The translations under genes were made by a program, and so were the position numbers. The notes under the pieces were generated by a model. The model saw only the letters and a list, made by a program, of their open reading frames with translations. It was not told the origin of the DNA and did not search any database. A DNA stretch of 64,000 nucleotides from Spirochaetales bacterium (lineage in GTDB: Bacteria; Spirochaetota; Leptospiria; Leptospirales; Leptonemataceae): contig JACKOY010000011.1 of assembly GCA_024233935.1 (NCBI GenBank), positions 60,679 to 124,678 of the forward strand, written 5' to 3'. Shown piece after piece: positions 27,619 to 37,081 of this stretch. Numbering within the stretch: the first letter of the stretch is position 1; each line of letters starts with the position of its first letter.

Positions 27619-29085
27619 ATGACCAGCCTTCGTTTTAGAGCTCCAGAATACCAGGCCGACGGCTCTTTTGAGGAGCATGAGTTCGTCTATGAAGGCGATG
27701 AAACCGCCGGTTGGTCCATCTCCCGCGACGGATCTGAAGTGCTCCGGTTGGGACCGGGTTACACGGCAGTGCGCTCACGCTACTGCGGCGTTTGTTCGAC
27801 CGATCTGGCCCGTATGCATCTGCCCTACCCGCTACCGCAGGTCATCGGTCATGAGGTCGTAGCCGAGCAGGACGGACGACCGGTAGTGGTTGAGATCAAC
27901 GCCTCCCTCGACGCCCGCGGTGTGGCGCCCGAAACGTATGCCTATGCACACGGCTCCATGCACACCCACGATCCGGAACGCATTACGCTCGGAATCAATC
28001 AGTTGCCCGGAGGTTTTTCCCCTTATGTGCTGGCGCCGCTCAACGCTATTGTTCCCGTTCCGGAATCAGTGGGTCCGCTGGTGGCTTCCCTGACCGAGCC
28101 CTTTGCGGCGGCTTTGCAGGGCGTGGAAGCCACGCATCCGAAACAGAACGATAGCGTGGCCGTGTTGGGGCCCCGACGCCTGGGTTCGCTGGTCATCGCT
28201 GCTCTGGCTGGTTTTCGGGCGCGCGAAGGACTGAACTTTCAGATTACCGCCCTGGCCCGTCACAAAAAGCTACTCGATCTGGCACAACGCCTGGGCGCGG
28301 ACGATGGCGTCGACGTAAGCGAACCCGAAGGTCTGAAAGAAACGTACGACATTGTGTTTGATACTACCGGAAATCCCCGGGGCTTCGAACTGGCGCTGAA
28401 ATTGGCGCGCCGGGTAGTGCATGTGAAATCCACAAACGGAATGCCGGTGCTGGGGCTTGCGCACCTGACCGACATGGTGGTAGATGAGATCGCCCTCGTT
28501 CCGGCCACCTCGAAATACCTGAATTTTGGCTGGCCTTCGGAATCTGTGCCACGCACCAACCCGAATATCTACGTCGCACCGGGGGTAAGCGACGCCGCCC
28601 TGGAGAAAATCTCCATTCCCGGCGATCGGCGTGTGCACCGGATTCCGATCGAAGCCGCGCGGGAGGCGATCATCAAAGATGCCCGGGAACAGATCTTTTT
28701 TCCCCAGGGCTCACCCTATCCACGCTTCGATCTGGCGATTGTGAGCAGTCTGGCCGAGGCCGATCAGGTCATTCGCCCCAGGGCCGAAGAAGAGCTATCG
28801 TTGGTTCGGGCCCGCGGCGCGATTCTGCTCGCGGCCGATTCGGGGGAATCGGCCCTGGCTCATGCCATTGTCGAGCGCGGCCTTGAGATCCACACCTCGC
28901 GCTGCGGTGATTTTCACCGGGCGCTGGAAATACTCGAAAAAAACCCGGAGATTACGCGGGCCCTTGAGGAAAACCTGATCACGCACCGCTTTGCTCTTTC
29001 GAACATTGCAGAAGCCTTTGATGTGGCCGCGGACAGCGAAAAAAGCGTCAAAGTGATCGTAGAGACCGGCGCGCTCAATCCTTGA
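27619..29085 (+). CDS. Zinc-type medium-chain dehydrogenase with C-terminal extension
   Basis: A 488-residue protein with an N-terminal GroES-like alcohol dehydrogenase domain: RYCGVCSTDLARMHLPYPLP and VIGHEVVAEQDG supply the catalytic zinc Cys and the His-Glu pair. A Rossmann domain follows (VAVLGPRRLGSLVIAALAG, then DIVFDTTGNPRGFELAL). The four-cysteine structural zinc loop is missing. The last 150 residues continue with an extra alpha/beta region (IFFPQGSPYPRFDLAIVSS). The cofactor loop GPRRLG is unusual for GxGxxG. The substrate is unknown; proximity to gcv genes hints at threonine or glycine metabolism but does not show it. It has a good GAGGCGGG site. Confidence 0.75.
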   Translation: MTSLRFRAPEYQADGSFEEHEFVYEGDETAGWSISRDGSEVLRLGPGYTAVRSRYCGVCSTDLARMHLPYPLPQVIGHEVVAEQDGRPVVVEINASLDARGVAPETYAYAHGSMHTHDPERITLGINQLPGGFSPYVLAPLNAIVPVPESVGPLVASLTEPFAAALQGVEATHPKQNDSVAVLGPRRLGSLVIAALAGFRAREGLNFQITALARHKKLLDLAQRLGADDGVDVSEPEGLKETYDIVFDTTGNPRGFELALKLARRVVHVKSTNGMPVLGLAHLTDMVVDEIALVPATSKYLNFGWPSESVPRTNPNIYVAPGVSDAALEKISIPGDRRVHRIPIEAAREAIIKDAREQIFFPQGSPYPRFDLAIVSSLAEADQVIRPRAEEELSLVRARGAILLAADSGESALAHAIVERGLEIHTSRCGDFHRALEILEKNPEITRALEENLITHRFALSNIAEAFDVAADSEKSVKVIVETGALNP

Positions 29086-29764
29086 TGCGATACCCGATAC
29101 CGCGTACGGTTTCGATCAGTTTTCCCTGTTTGCCCAGTTTCTGGCGCAGACCCACAATCAGGACGTCCACCGAACGAACGGTAACGGGAGTCATTTCCCC
29201 GTGAACCGCTTCCACGATCTGATTGCGGGTAAAGACCCATCCGGGTTTGCGGCAAAAGAGATGAAAGATGCGAAACTCGCTCTTGGTGAGCGGAATGACT
29301 TCCTCCCCGCGCTTTACCTCGAAGCGGCGCGGATCGATGGTAAACTCTTCGTAACGTACGACGGACTCTTCGTCGCTGGTCCCGCTCTGATTAACGCGTC
29401 GTAAGACCGCGCGCACCCGGGCCAGCAATACCCGCGGACTGAAGGGCTTTGTGACGTAGTCGTCGGCGCCCAGCTCAAGGCCCGTTACGATGTCGGCCTC
29501 CTCCTGCCGCGAAGTCAGCATCAGAATCGGCAGTGCCGAGAGTTCCTGGTCGCGTTTGAGTTCCTTGCAGATGTCGAGCCCGTCCTTGCCGGGCAGGATC
29601 AAATCCAGGATAATCAATCCGGGCCGTGTCGTACGAATGGCAGGAAGGGCCGCCTCCCCGCTGCTGTAGGCGTTCACTTCGAAACCCTCGCGCTCCAGGG
29701 TCCGGCGCACCAGCGAGGTGATGTCGTGATCGTCTTCAATCAGTGCTATGGTGCTCTTGCTCAT
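29075..29764 (-). CDS. OmpR/PhoB-family response regulator
   Basis: A 229-residue two-component regulator. The receiver domain has the acidic pair in IEDDHD, the phosphorylated Asp54 in LIILDLILPGKDG, LTSR and Lys106 in DDYVTKPF. A winged-helix DNA-binding domain (about 135-227) carries LTKSEFRIFHLF, GWVFTRNQIVEAVHG and VDVLIVGLRQKLG, ending in the usual VRGIGYRIKD. It looks fully functional. No histidine kinase gene is adjacent, so it is an orphan regulator here. Its end overlaps the convergent dehydrogenase by 11 bases. Confidence 0.93.
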   Translation of the reverse strand: MSKSTIALIEDDHDITSLVRRTLEREGFEVNAYSSGEAALPAIRTTRPGLIILDLILPGKDGLDICKELKRDQELSALPILMLTSRQEEADIVTGLELGADDYVTKPFSPRVLLARVRAVLRRVNQSGTSDEESVVRYEEFTIDPRRFEVKRGEEVIPLTKSEFRIFHLFCRKPGWVFTRNQIVEAVHGEMTPVTVRSVDVLIVGLRQKLGKQGKLIETVRGIGYRIKD

Positions 29765-29804
29765 ACGTCTGTTTGTGAATCAGAACGGTAAAACCCGCTT
29801 CGCC

Positions 29805-30701
29805 TCAAGACTCCAGTACATTTTTTGTAAGAAAGTGACACTGGGCCTGTACTGTTTGACGAAAGAAATCGCCCCCATACGGGTCGAAATGCCCGATCGG
29901 CAATTCCAGGATCTCCGAACGCGCAATGCGGCGCGCCACACGTCGCACGGCCCCCGCGGGAATCAGGCTGTCCTTTGTGGCCAGGATCACGAGAACCGGG
30001 CAGCCGATCTTTTTTGCGGCAGATCCGGGTCGGTAGGCGGTTGCCAGAAGCGCAATGCGGGCCGGGCAGGAATTCTCCCAGGTGCTGTCGGTCGGTATCA
30101 TGGCAAGATAGCCGGGCTCCGAGTCGGGCCGGTTCATGAGCCCGAAACGGTCCGGAGGTGATACGATGGGAACACGATGGGGCCCAAGACCAAGAGCGGC
30201 GCGGGCCAGATCAAGCAGGGCATGGGACGTGGCCCGTAGCGCATAGGCCGGTCCCAGATGGAGCACCGTCGCGGGGCCACTTACGAACGGCACGAGCACA
30301 GACACCGCCCGCAAACGAGGGTCGCGGGCAGCACAGGCGAGCACGTGACCGCCACTAAAAGAAGTGCCCCATAAAGCCAGGCGCTCGGGGTCTACTTCCG
30401 GTTGCTCGCGCACATGCTCAATCGCGCGCATCCAGTCCTGCTTATGACGACCGGGATGCACATAGTTGCGCGGTTCGCCTTCGCTCAGCCCAAAGCTACG
30501 ATAGTCAAACCGGTAGACCGCAAACCCGCGTTTGACGAACTCTGCCGCAAAAGCCGGCAGCCGGAAATCCATTTGCGCACCGAAGCCGTGGGCCATGACA
30601 ATTGCCGGCAGGCCCACGCCCTTTGGTCGGCGCGACGGCGTTGAGAGCAAACCCGCCACCCGCACGCCAGAACTCATGAAGTCGGATCTTCGCTGCGGCA
30701 C
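29805..30701 (-). CDS. Alpha/beta hydrolase
   Basis: A 298-residue hydrolase of the dienelactone-hydrolase-like, S9-related group. IVMAHGFGAQMD is the oxyanion region, LALWGTSFSGGHVLA is the nucleophile elbow with the serine in GTSFSGG, an Asp follows in LATKDSLIP and the His is in ELPIGHFDPY. No signal peptide is seen, so it is probably cytoplasmic. The GTG at 30701 is used; the ATG at 30677 is a plausible later start. The substrate is unknown. Confidence 0.85.
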   Translation of the reverse strand: MPQRRSDFMSSGVRVAGLLSTPSRRPKGVGLPAIVMAHGFGAQMDFRLPAFAAEFVKRGFAVYRFDYRSFGLSEGEPRNYVHPGRHKQDWMRAIEHVREQPEVDPERLALWGTSFSGGHVLACAARDPRLRAVSVLVPFVSGPATVLHLGPAYALRATSHALLDLARAALGLGPHRVPIVSPPDRFGLMNRPDSEPGYLAMIPTDSTWENSCPARIALLATAYRPGSAAKKIGCPVLVILATKDSLIPAGAVRRVARRIARSEILELPIGHFDPYGGDFFRQTVQAQCHFLTKNVLES

Positions 30702-30737
30702 GCACCCAGGCTCGGGGCCCGAGGCCAGGACCGCAAG

Positions 30738-31226
30738 TCATTCCGTGACCTGCCCCGCGCGGTGGGTGCGCGCCCGGAGGTGCAGATAAGAAAGGGCCGG
30801 AAGCAATAGAACCAGGCACGGCAAATTCACGATCAGAATGTTGAAGTACACCTCGTGGAGAAGACAGGCCCCGCTATCGATCGCAAACCAAACGAGAAGC
30901 GAAACGAGCAAAGCGCGACTTGCCCGGAAATCCATGCGGCGGACCGGTTCGTGGACGACCCACGTAAAAAGCAAAAAATAAGCACAATCCGTAGCCCCGA
31001 AGGGAATCAGGGCAAAGGCAAACACCCGGCGAGCTTCCGGGCTCAGACTTTCGACGCCAAAAAGGCTCCGGGCCAGAAGCGTCTCGTAAAAGCCAAAGGG
31101 ATCGAAGGCGCCCAGAAGGACCCAGCTCAAACCCTGCAGGGCAAACAACAGCCCCAACCCGAAGCACAACCAGCAGACGCGATCGAACTGTGTTCCCGGG
31201 CCCGATTCTTTCTGCGGCTCTTTCAT
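30738..31226 (-). CDS. Four-helix membrane protein of unknown function
   Basis: The ATG at 31226 (MKEPQKESGPGTQFDRVCWL) is chosen; the longer frame upstream would overlap the thrS promoter and start. The 162-residue product has about four membrane helices (around residues 18-38, 70-90, 103-122, 128-150) and short loops. No family was recognised. It is transcribed away from thrS and shares a 156-base divergent promoter region with it. Confidence 0.7.
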   Translation of the reverse strand: MKEPQKESGPGTQFDRVCWLCFGLGLLFALQGLSWVLLGAFDPFGFYETLLARSLFGVESLSPEARRVFAFALIPFGATDCAYFLLFTWVVHEPVRRMDFRASRALLVSLLVWFAIDSGACLLHEVYFNILIVNLPCLVLLLPALSYLHLRARTHRAGQVTE

Positions 31227-31382
31227 GGGCGTCACGAAAGCGGGCCCGGACCGGCAAACCCGGTCACGCCTGCTGCGAAGAGCAAAAAAACATTGGTCAC
31301 CGGGCCGGCGCAATCGTTCTTGTATTTGGCGGCCGATGCGCCCTGGTTTTTTCAGACCAGCAGCGGCCGAACGGAAAATCTT

Positions 31383-33308
31383 ATGAGCGTCAAAAGTAAC
31401 ATGCAGGTCCATGTGCCCGGCGGCGCGACCGTGGAGTTGGAGCCCGGCGCCCGCGCGAGTGATCTGGCAAAGAAAATCAAAAAAGACCTGAAGGGTGCGC
31501 CGGTCGTAGCCCGCATCAACGGAACCCTGCGTGACTTAACCAGCGTGTTAGCCCCCAACGATGAAGTCGAGATCCTGACTTTCGAAGACCCGGAAGGCCG
31601 TCACACTTTCTGGCACAGTTCGGCCCATCTCCTGGCCCAGGCCATCAAACGCCTGTATCCGGAGGCCCTGCCGACCATCGGTCCTGCCATCGAGGAGGGT
31701 TTCTTTTACGACTTCGCGAATCTTCATATCAGCGAAGAGGACTTTCCGCGCGTAGAGCAAGAAGTCCAGAAGATCGTACGCGAACGTATTGTGCCCGAAC
31801 GGATCGAGTTTCAGGGAGAAGCCGAAGCGCGCGGTGAGTTCGGAAACAACCCGTTTAAGATGGAAATCATATCTAATAAAGAAGAAACCCTGAGCGCATA
31901 CCGACAGGGGGACTTTGTGGATCTGTGCACGGGCCCCCACATTCCGAACACTTCCATCGTGCAGGCCTTCAAGGTCCTGAAAACTTCGGGGGCCTACTGG
32001 CGTGGCAATCCGGAAAACGAGCAGCTGACGCGGGTATATGGCATATCGTTTCCGGACAAGAAGCAGCTGTCAGCGTACCTGCACCGCATTGAAGAGGCAA
32101 AAAAGCGCGATCATCGTGTGGTGGGCAAGCGACTGGATCTGTTTTCGTTTCACGAAGAAGGTCCTGGCATGCCGTTCTTTCATCCGCGTGGAGTTGTGCT
32201 CTGGAACGAACTGCTGGCCTTCATTCGCGAGTTGCATCGGGAAGCAGGCTACGTGGAAATCAAAACGCCCGTTATGCTTTCCCGTCAGCTATGGGAAACC
32301 TCCGGTCACTGGGAAAACTACCGCGAAAACATGTACACTTCCGAAGTGGAAGGCCGGGAGTTTGCGATCAAACCAATGAACTGCCCGGGTTGTATGTTAT
32401 TCTTTCGAAGCGGGCAGTACAGCTACCGGCAGTTGCCCCTGCGTGTGGCCGAAATCGGGAACGTGCATCGGCATGAAATGAGTGGCGCGCTCTCAGGCCT
32501 TTTTCGGGTACGCAGCTTTCATCAGGACGACACGCATATCTTCATGAAACCGGAGGATATCAAGCCGGAGATTTTGGGAGTGCTGGCGTTGACCGATCGT
32601 CTGTACAGCACCTTCGGTCTGGAATATCACCTGGAGCTGTCGACACGGCCGGAAAAATCGATCGGTAGCGACGAACAGTGGGAAGTGGCCACCCGGGGCC
32701 TGCGCGAAGCCCTTGATGCCAGCGGTCGCGAGTACCGCATCAACGAGGGCGATGGCGCGTTCTACGGTCCCAAGATCGACATGCATATTAAAGATGCAAT
32801 CGGAAGGACCTGGCAATGCGGAACCATCCAGCTGGATATGGCACTTCCAGAACGCTTTGATCTGTACTACGACACCAAAGACGGCGGCAAGGCGCGACCG
32901 ATCATGATTCACCGTGCCATCTACGGTTCTCTGGAACGTTTTCTGGGCATCCTGATCGAGCATTATGTGGGACGTTTCCCGCTCTGGTGCTCTCCGGTGC
33001 AGGTGCGGGTGCTTTCGGTGGCCGAACGCCATCACGACTATGCCGAAGAGATTCGAGCAAAACTCTTTGCGGCGGGCCTGCGTGCTGACGCCGACGAAAG
33101 CGCCGAGTCCATTCCCAAGAAAGTGCGGAGCGCCCAGGTGGAGCAGGTAAACTACATTCTCGTAGTGGGCGACCAGGAGCTGGAGAATACAACCGTCAAC
33201 GTGCGCACGCGAGGCGGCCAGGTACTTGGTGAACGCAAAATCGATGATCTTATCACCGCTCTGAAACGTGAGATCGCCGAACGCGCACCGGAACCGGTGC
33301 TCGTGTAG
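31383..33308 (+). CDS. thrS: Threonyl-tRNA synthetase
   Basis: Charges tRNA-Thr. The ATG at 31383 gives 641 residues, matching bacterial ThrRS. An N-terminal TGS domain (about 1-62, VHVPGGATVELEPG) is followed by the editing domain with HSSAHLLAQ (the HxxxH zinc/editing motif, about 78-82). The class II core has motif 2 in FRVRSFHQDDTHIF (about 373) and motif 3 in HRAIYGSLERFLGILIEHY (about 510), and the C-terminal anticodon-binding domain ends the protein. The zinc ligand Cys is seen in NCPGC. An open frame upstream to 30855 is antisense to the membrane protein gene and is not part of it. No T-box or other leader was recognised in the divergent gap. Confidence 0.97.
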   Translation: MSVKSNMQVHVPGGATVELEPGARASDLAKKIKKDLKGAPVVARINGTLRDLTSVLAPNDEVEILTFEDPEGRHTFWHSSAHLLAQAIKRLYPEALPTIGPAIEEGFFYDFANLHISEEDFPRVEQEVQKIVRERIVPERIEFQGEAEARGEFGNNPFKMEIISNKEETLSAYRQGDFVDLCTGPHIPNTSIVQAFKVLKTSGAYWRGNPENEQLTRVYGISFPDKKQLSAYLHRIEEAKKRDHRVVGKRLDLFSFHEEGPGMPFFHPRGVVLWNELLAFIRELHREAGYVEIKTPVMLSRQLWETSGHWENYRENMYTSEVEGREFAIKPMNCPGCMLFFRSGQYSYRQLPLRVAEIGNVHRHEMSGALSGLFRVRSFHQDDTHIFMKPEDIKPEILGVLALTDRLYSTFGLEYHLELSTRPEKSIGSDEQWEVATRGLREALDASGREYRINEGDGAFYGPKIDMHIKDAIGRTWQCGTIQLDMALPERFDLYYDTKDGGKARPIMIHRAIYGSLERFLGILIEHYVGRFPLWCSPVQVRVLSVAERHHDYAEEIRAKLFAAGLRADADESAESIPKKVRSAQVEQVNYILVVGDQELENTTVNVRTRGGQVLGERKIDDLITALKREIAERAPEPVLV

Positions 33309-33326
33309 GTTCACGCAGGGGCAAGG

Positions 33327-33773
33327 CCGGTGTGGGCGCCGTCTGCCTATGGTTGGCGGGCAAACTTCTCGAATCCACTGCTGCTTGAGGGCGACCATGC
33401 AAGCGGTTGTCTCTCGGCGGCACACATCGCCGTTTGCTTTGCTCTGCGATCTTTGCGCCTCTGCGCGACACTGCTTTTGGCGAGAAGTCCGGAACGACTC
33501 AGCATTTGCGCAAATAGGCGGACTCCGATTCGCGCGCAAAGCCGCAGAGACGCTGAGGTATGGGTGCCGACGGCGTTTGGCTTACGGGGGGGAATTTTCT
33601 TGTCACCGCTGCTTCAAGGCAGCGGTACATCCGGTGTGGACGCCGTCTGCCTATGGTTGGCGGGCAAACTTCTCGAATCCACTGCTGCTTGAGGGCGACG
33701 TGCAAACGGTTGTCTCTCGGCGACGCACATCGCCGTTTGCTTTGCTCTGCGATCTTTGCGCCTCTGCGTGACA
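33327..33773. repeat. Intergenic repeat: two near-identical 144-bp copies around a diverged third copy
   Basis: Copy 1 (33327-33470) and copy 2 (33631-33773) are nearly identical. Between them, around 33564-33628, is a diverged third copy recognisable by GCCGACGGCGTTTGGC aligning with GCCGTCTGCCTATGGT and a shared GCTGCTT. Each copy ends in a CTCTGCGATCTTTGCGCCTC-type stretch, and 33534-33558 holds an inverted version of it (CGCGCAAAGCCGCAGAGACG). Such cgcaaag/cgcagag palindromic repeats are scattered in many bacterial genomes. No coding function is evident. The 530 bases between thrS and the next gene contain little else. Confidence 0.8.
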
Positions 33774-33838
33774 AAAACTCAGCGTGAGTTCACAGAAAAA
33801 AGGCTGACGATCGCAGGACGGCGGTCCTCGCTCCTATT

Positions 33839-34663
33839 ATGGAGAGCATCTTTCGGAGCGGTCTTTTTCAGGGGCAGGTGGCCCTGGTAACCGGCGGTGG
33901 ATCGGGCATTGGCCTGCGCATCGCCAGGGAGCTCGCGAGCCTGGGCGCGAGGGTCTTCATTGCGGGACGCAACGAAGAGCGTCTCGCAAGTGCTTTGAGT
34001 AGCTTTGGGCCGGAGCAGGCCGCGCAATCGGTGCGTATGAATATTCGCGACGAAGCCGAAGTGGACTCGGCCATCGCGCATATTGTTCGCGAAGCCGGCA
34101 AACTGGACCTGCTCGTAAACAATGCCGGCGGACAGTTTCCGTCGCCCGCGGCAGAGATCAAACGAAAGGGCTGGGACGCGGTCATCGAGACCAATCTGAC
34201 CGGAACCTTTCAGGTTTCGCGGGCGGCATTCCGGGCCGCTCTTGAAAAACACGGCGGAGCCATCGTAAACATCATCGCCGAGGTGAGCCATGGCTTTCCC
34301 ATGATGGCGCATACCGGCGCGGCCCGGGCAGGTGTCGAGAATTTGACCCGCTCTCTGGCCAACGAATGGGGCCGGTTCAAGGTGCGTGTCAACTGCATCG
34401 CCCCCGGCATTATTCAGTCGAGCGGCATCGATACGTACGCTTCGGAGTTTCAGACTTTTGTGCGATCTATGGGTCGCTTCAATCAGGCGAATCGTCTGGG
34501 CACCGAAGCCGAAATCGCGGCCGCGACTTTGTTTTTGCTTTCGCCCGCGGCAAGTTACATTACCGGCGAAACCCTGCGGGTCGATGGCGGGGCCGCGATT
34601 TACACGCCGATCTATCCGCCCGTAGAACACGAGCCTTTCCCGCCTTTCGATCCCGCGCCCTGA
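33839..34663 (+). CDS. Short-chain dehydrogenase, enoyl-CoA reductase-like branch
   Basis: A 274-residue SDR. VALVTGGGSGIGLRIARELA binds the cofactor, LLVNNAGGQFPSPA is the NNAG motif in the form typical of peroxisomal trans-2-enoyl-CoA / 2,4-dienoyl-CoA reductase relatives, and RVNCIAPGII and GETLRVDGG close the domain. The usual YxxxK is replaced by AHTGAARAGVENLT, a feature of this branch. It probably reduces an acyl-CoA or related ketone; the exact substrate is not deducible. It ends in a proline-rich tail. Confidence 0.82.
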   Translation: MESIFRSGLFQGQVALVTGGGSGIGLRIARELASLGARVFIAGRNEERLASALSSFGPEQAAQSVRMNIRDEAEVDSAIAHIVREAGKLDLLVNNAGGQFPSPAAEIKRKGWDAVIETNLTGTFQVSRAAFRAALEKHGGAIVNIIAEVSHGFPMMAHTGAARAGVENLTRSLANEWGRFKVRVNCIAPGIIQSSGIDTYASEFQTFVRSMGRFNQANRLGTEAEIAAATLFLLSPAASYITGETLRVDGGAAIYTPIYPPVEHEPFPPFDPAP

Positions 34664-34669
34664 GGTTCA

Positions 34670-34700
34670 GGCCCGCCGGTCTCTGCCGGAACGGCGGGCC
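34670..34700. terminator. GC-rich hairpin between convergent genes
   Basis: GGCCCGCCG (34670-34678) and CGGCGGGCC (34692-34700) form a nine-pair stem with a 13-base loop just past the dehydrogenase stop. No T-run follows, so it would be an atypical terminator, possibly serving both converging genes. The rest of the 165-base gap shows nothing. Confidence 0.35.
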
Positions 34701-34828
34701 GACCGGTTCGCGCGGGGCGTGCCGCTCGCGCCGTGAAAACAAACCGTTGTCAAAAACCCCGATCTGAGGACCTGCAGCCAGAACGATAGCGGCGACCGGG
34801 CGTGCCCACACGCCCACTATCCCGGACT

Positions 34829-36223
34829 CTAAAGTTCCAGCTTTTCACCGCGGCGCGCCAGGGTCACGTGTTGAATGCCGACCTCTTTGAGTTTTTCGGC
34901 CAGAACTTCGCGACTTTTATCTTCGCCGTGAACCAGAACCACGCGACGTAGATTGCCCGCCTTTGCGATCGCACGGGCGAACTGGATCAGATCGTCTTGA
35001 TCGGCGTGGGCCGAGAGCCCGTTTAAGATATGAATCTTTGCGTGTACATCCACGTCTTCCCCATAGACCCGAACTTTGTGATAGCCTTCGACTAACTTGC
35101 GACCCAGGGTGTGCTCGGCCATAAAACCAACGATGACCACACTGTTTTTCTTCAAGGCGAGGCCGCGTTGAAAATGAAACAAAATGCGGCCGCCTTCGCA
35201 CATGCCCGAACCGGCGATCACGATGCAGGGTTCGCCGCTCTCCTGCAGAGCGCGGGAAGAAGCGATATCGGAAACGTAGCGCATGCCGGGCGGCGAAAAA
35301 GGATCGTTGCGCTCCAGAATGCGCTTGCGAACATCCTCTGCCAGACTTTCGGGGTGCAGCTTGTAAATCTCGGTAATTGCGATGGCCAGGGGACTGTCGA
35401 TAAAGATTGGCACCCGGGGGACTTTGCCTTTCTCGTTCAGGCGCTCCAGGGCGTAGAGCACTTCCTGGGCGCGTTCCAGGGCGAAGGTCGGGATGTAAAC
35501 CCGGCCGCCGCGCTCAATCGTGGAGTTTACGATATCGGCCAGTTGATCGTCGATGGTGTCAAAGTTGGGGTGCAGGCGATCCCCGTACGTGCTTTCCATG
35601 ATCAACGTATCGACGTCCGGTACGATCTCCGGTGTTTCGAGCAGGGGCAGTTCCTCGCGCCCTAGATCACCGGTAAAGACCAGGCGGTGTTTGCGGCCCT
35701 GCTCTTTGAGATCCAGGCAGACCAGCGCAGAACCCAGCACGTGACCGGAGTTAAAAAAGCTGAGCGTCGCGCCTGAACCCACCAGCAGTTCTCTGTGCAG
35801 CGGCAGCGAAATCATGCGGGCCACCGACCTTTGAGCGTCTTCAATGGTGTAGAGTGGCTCCACCTTGTCGTCGCTGCCTTTCTTCTTCTTGTTCAGGTAG
35901 CGCGCATCCTGCTCCTGGATCATGGCGGCGTCGCGCAACATCACGCTACAGAGGTCGCGGGTGGGCGGTGTGCAGAAGACGTTGCCTTCAAACCCACGTT
36001 TGACCAGAGTCGGAATGCTGCCCGAGTGATCGAGGTGTGCGTGACTCAAAACCAGATTCGTGGCCCGGGTAGTCCAATCGGGCAGGTCACGGTTCAGTCG
36101 ATTGGATTCTTCACGGTGACCCTGGAAGAGCCCGCAGTCGAGCAAGAGATCCGTTTCGTTTACCGAGAGGCGATGTAAAGAGCCGGTGACGCCGCCTGCC
36201 GCTCCATAAAATTCCAGATGCAT
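34829..36223 (-). CDS. Metallo-beta-lactamase / beta-CASP ribonuclease-like protein
   Basis: The ATG at 36223 gives 464 residues, the normal size for the CPSF73/YSH1-like bacterial MBL RNA-processing group. MHLEFYGAAGGVTGSLH opens it, LVLSHAHLDHSG is the zinc-binding HxHxDH motif, and FNSGHVLGSALV and FTGDLGREELPLL follow. The beta-CASP motifs are MESTYGDRLHP, the IPTFALERAQEVLYAL region and IAGSGMCEGGRILFH, and LNGLSAHADQDDL holds the late His. These enzymes act on RNA as endo- or exonucleases, probably in the cytoplasm. A long upstream extension of the frame is antisense to pdxJ and is not used. Confidence 0.93.
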   Translation of the reverse strand: MHLEFYGAAGGVTGSLHRLSVNETDLLLDCGLFQGHREESNRLNRDLPDWTTRATNLVLSHAHLDHSGSIPTLVKRGFEGNVFCTPPTRDLCSVMLRDAAMIQEQDARYLNKKKKGSDDKVEPLYTIEDAQRSVARMISLPLHRELLVGSGATLSFFNSGHVLGSALVCLDLKEQGRKHRLVFTGDLGREELPLLETPEIVPDVDTLIMESTYGDRLHPNFDTIDDQLADIVNSTIERGGRVYIPTFALERAQEVLYALERLNEKGKVPRVPIFIDSPLAIAITEIYKLHPESLAEDVRKRILERNDPFSPPGMRYVSDIASSRALQESGEPCIVIAGSGMCEGGRILFHFQRGLALKKNSVVIVGFMAEHTLGRKLVEGYHKVRVYGEDVDVHAKIHILNGLSAHADQDDLIQFARAIAKAGNLRRVVLVHGEDKSREVLAEKLKEVGIQHVTLARRGEKLEL

Positions 36224-36334
36224 GGCACGACTTAATGGCACAACGTGCACGCAGCAATCAAAAGACCAAAAGACCGAGGGCCGGGTTTCGCAAAAAAGGG
36301 TCGCGCGAGAGTAGCCGGAGCGGTTGTTGGGAGA

Positions 36335-37081
36335 GTGACTCGACTGAGCGTCAACGTGAACAAGGTTGCGCACCTGCGAAACACGCGCCACCTGAACATT
36401 CCGGGGGTCCTGCGCGCGGCCCGGGTGAGCCTCGACGCCGGGGCCGGCGGTATCACCGTGCATCCCCGCCCGGACGAACGGCACATCCGCGGCCAGGACG
36501 TTTACGATCTGGCGGGCATGCTGAAAGACGAATACCCCGGAGTAGAACTGAACATCGAAGGCAATCCCTTCGAAGGCAGCTATCTGACCTTCGTGCGCGA
36601 AGTGCGTCCGGCTCAGTGCACCCTGGTGCCCGACAGTCCAACGGCCTTCACTTCCGATCAAGGCTGGCAGCCGCAAAACGATGGCCCACGCCTCAAGCCG
36701 GTCATCGCCGAACTGAGATCTCTGGGATGCCGCGTAAGTCTCTTTATGGATGCTGACTCCCGCGCGATTTCCGAAGCGGTGGGCCTGGGAGCGGACGCCA
36801 TCGAACTGTATACAGAACCGTACGCCGCCGCCTTTGAAACTTCGCGCCGACTCTCGGTGCTGGAAGAGTTTCAAGTAGCCGCCCGGGTTGCGCAGGAGGC
36901 CGGCTTTCAGATCAACGCGGGTCACGATCTGAATCTGGAAAACCTGGGACCGCTCTTAGAAGCGATCCCGGCCATAAGCGAAGTGTCGATCGGTCATGCA
37001 CTCATTGCCGAAGCCATCTTTCGCGGTCTGGGGCCCACCGTGCAGGCCTACCTGCGCGTCATCGAAGACGTGCGGGCGTAA
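36335..37081 (+). CDS. pdxJ: Pyridoxine 5'-phosphate synthase
   Basis: Condenses 1-deoxyxylulose 5-phosphate with 3-amino-2-oxopropyl phosphate to make pyridoxine 5'-phosphate. From the GTG at 36335 the protein has 248 residues and the family opening MTRLSVNVNKVAHLRNTR. HPRPDERHI, ELNIEGNPF, VPDSPTAFTSDQGW, FMDADS, IELYTEPYA and NAGHDLNLENL are standard PdxJ strings, including the catalytic Glu and His residues. The longer frame from 36245 has an N-terminus unlike the family. It is divergent from the beta-CASP gene. Confidence 0.95.
   Translation: MTRLSVNVNKVAHLRNTRHLNIPGVLRAARVSLDAGAGGITVHPRPDERHIRGQDVYDLAGMLKDEYPGVELNIEGNPFEGSYLTFVREVRPAQCTLVPDSPTAFTSDQGWQPQNDGPRLKPVIAELRSLGCRVSLFMDADSRAISEAVGLGADAIELYTEPYAAAFETSRRLSVLEEFQVAARVAQEAGFQINAGHDLNLENLGPLLEAIPAISEVSIGHALIAEAIFRGLGPTVQAYLRVIEDVRA

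Noticed and set aside
32493..33539. 348-codon minus-strand frame
   Set aside because: Antisense to thrS and then crosses the intergenic repeat; no family features.
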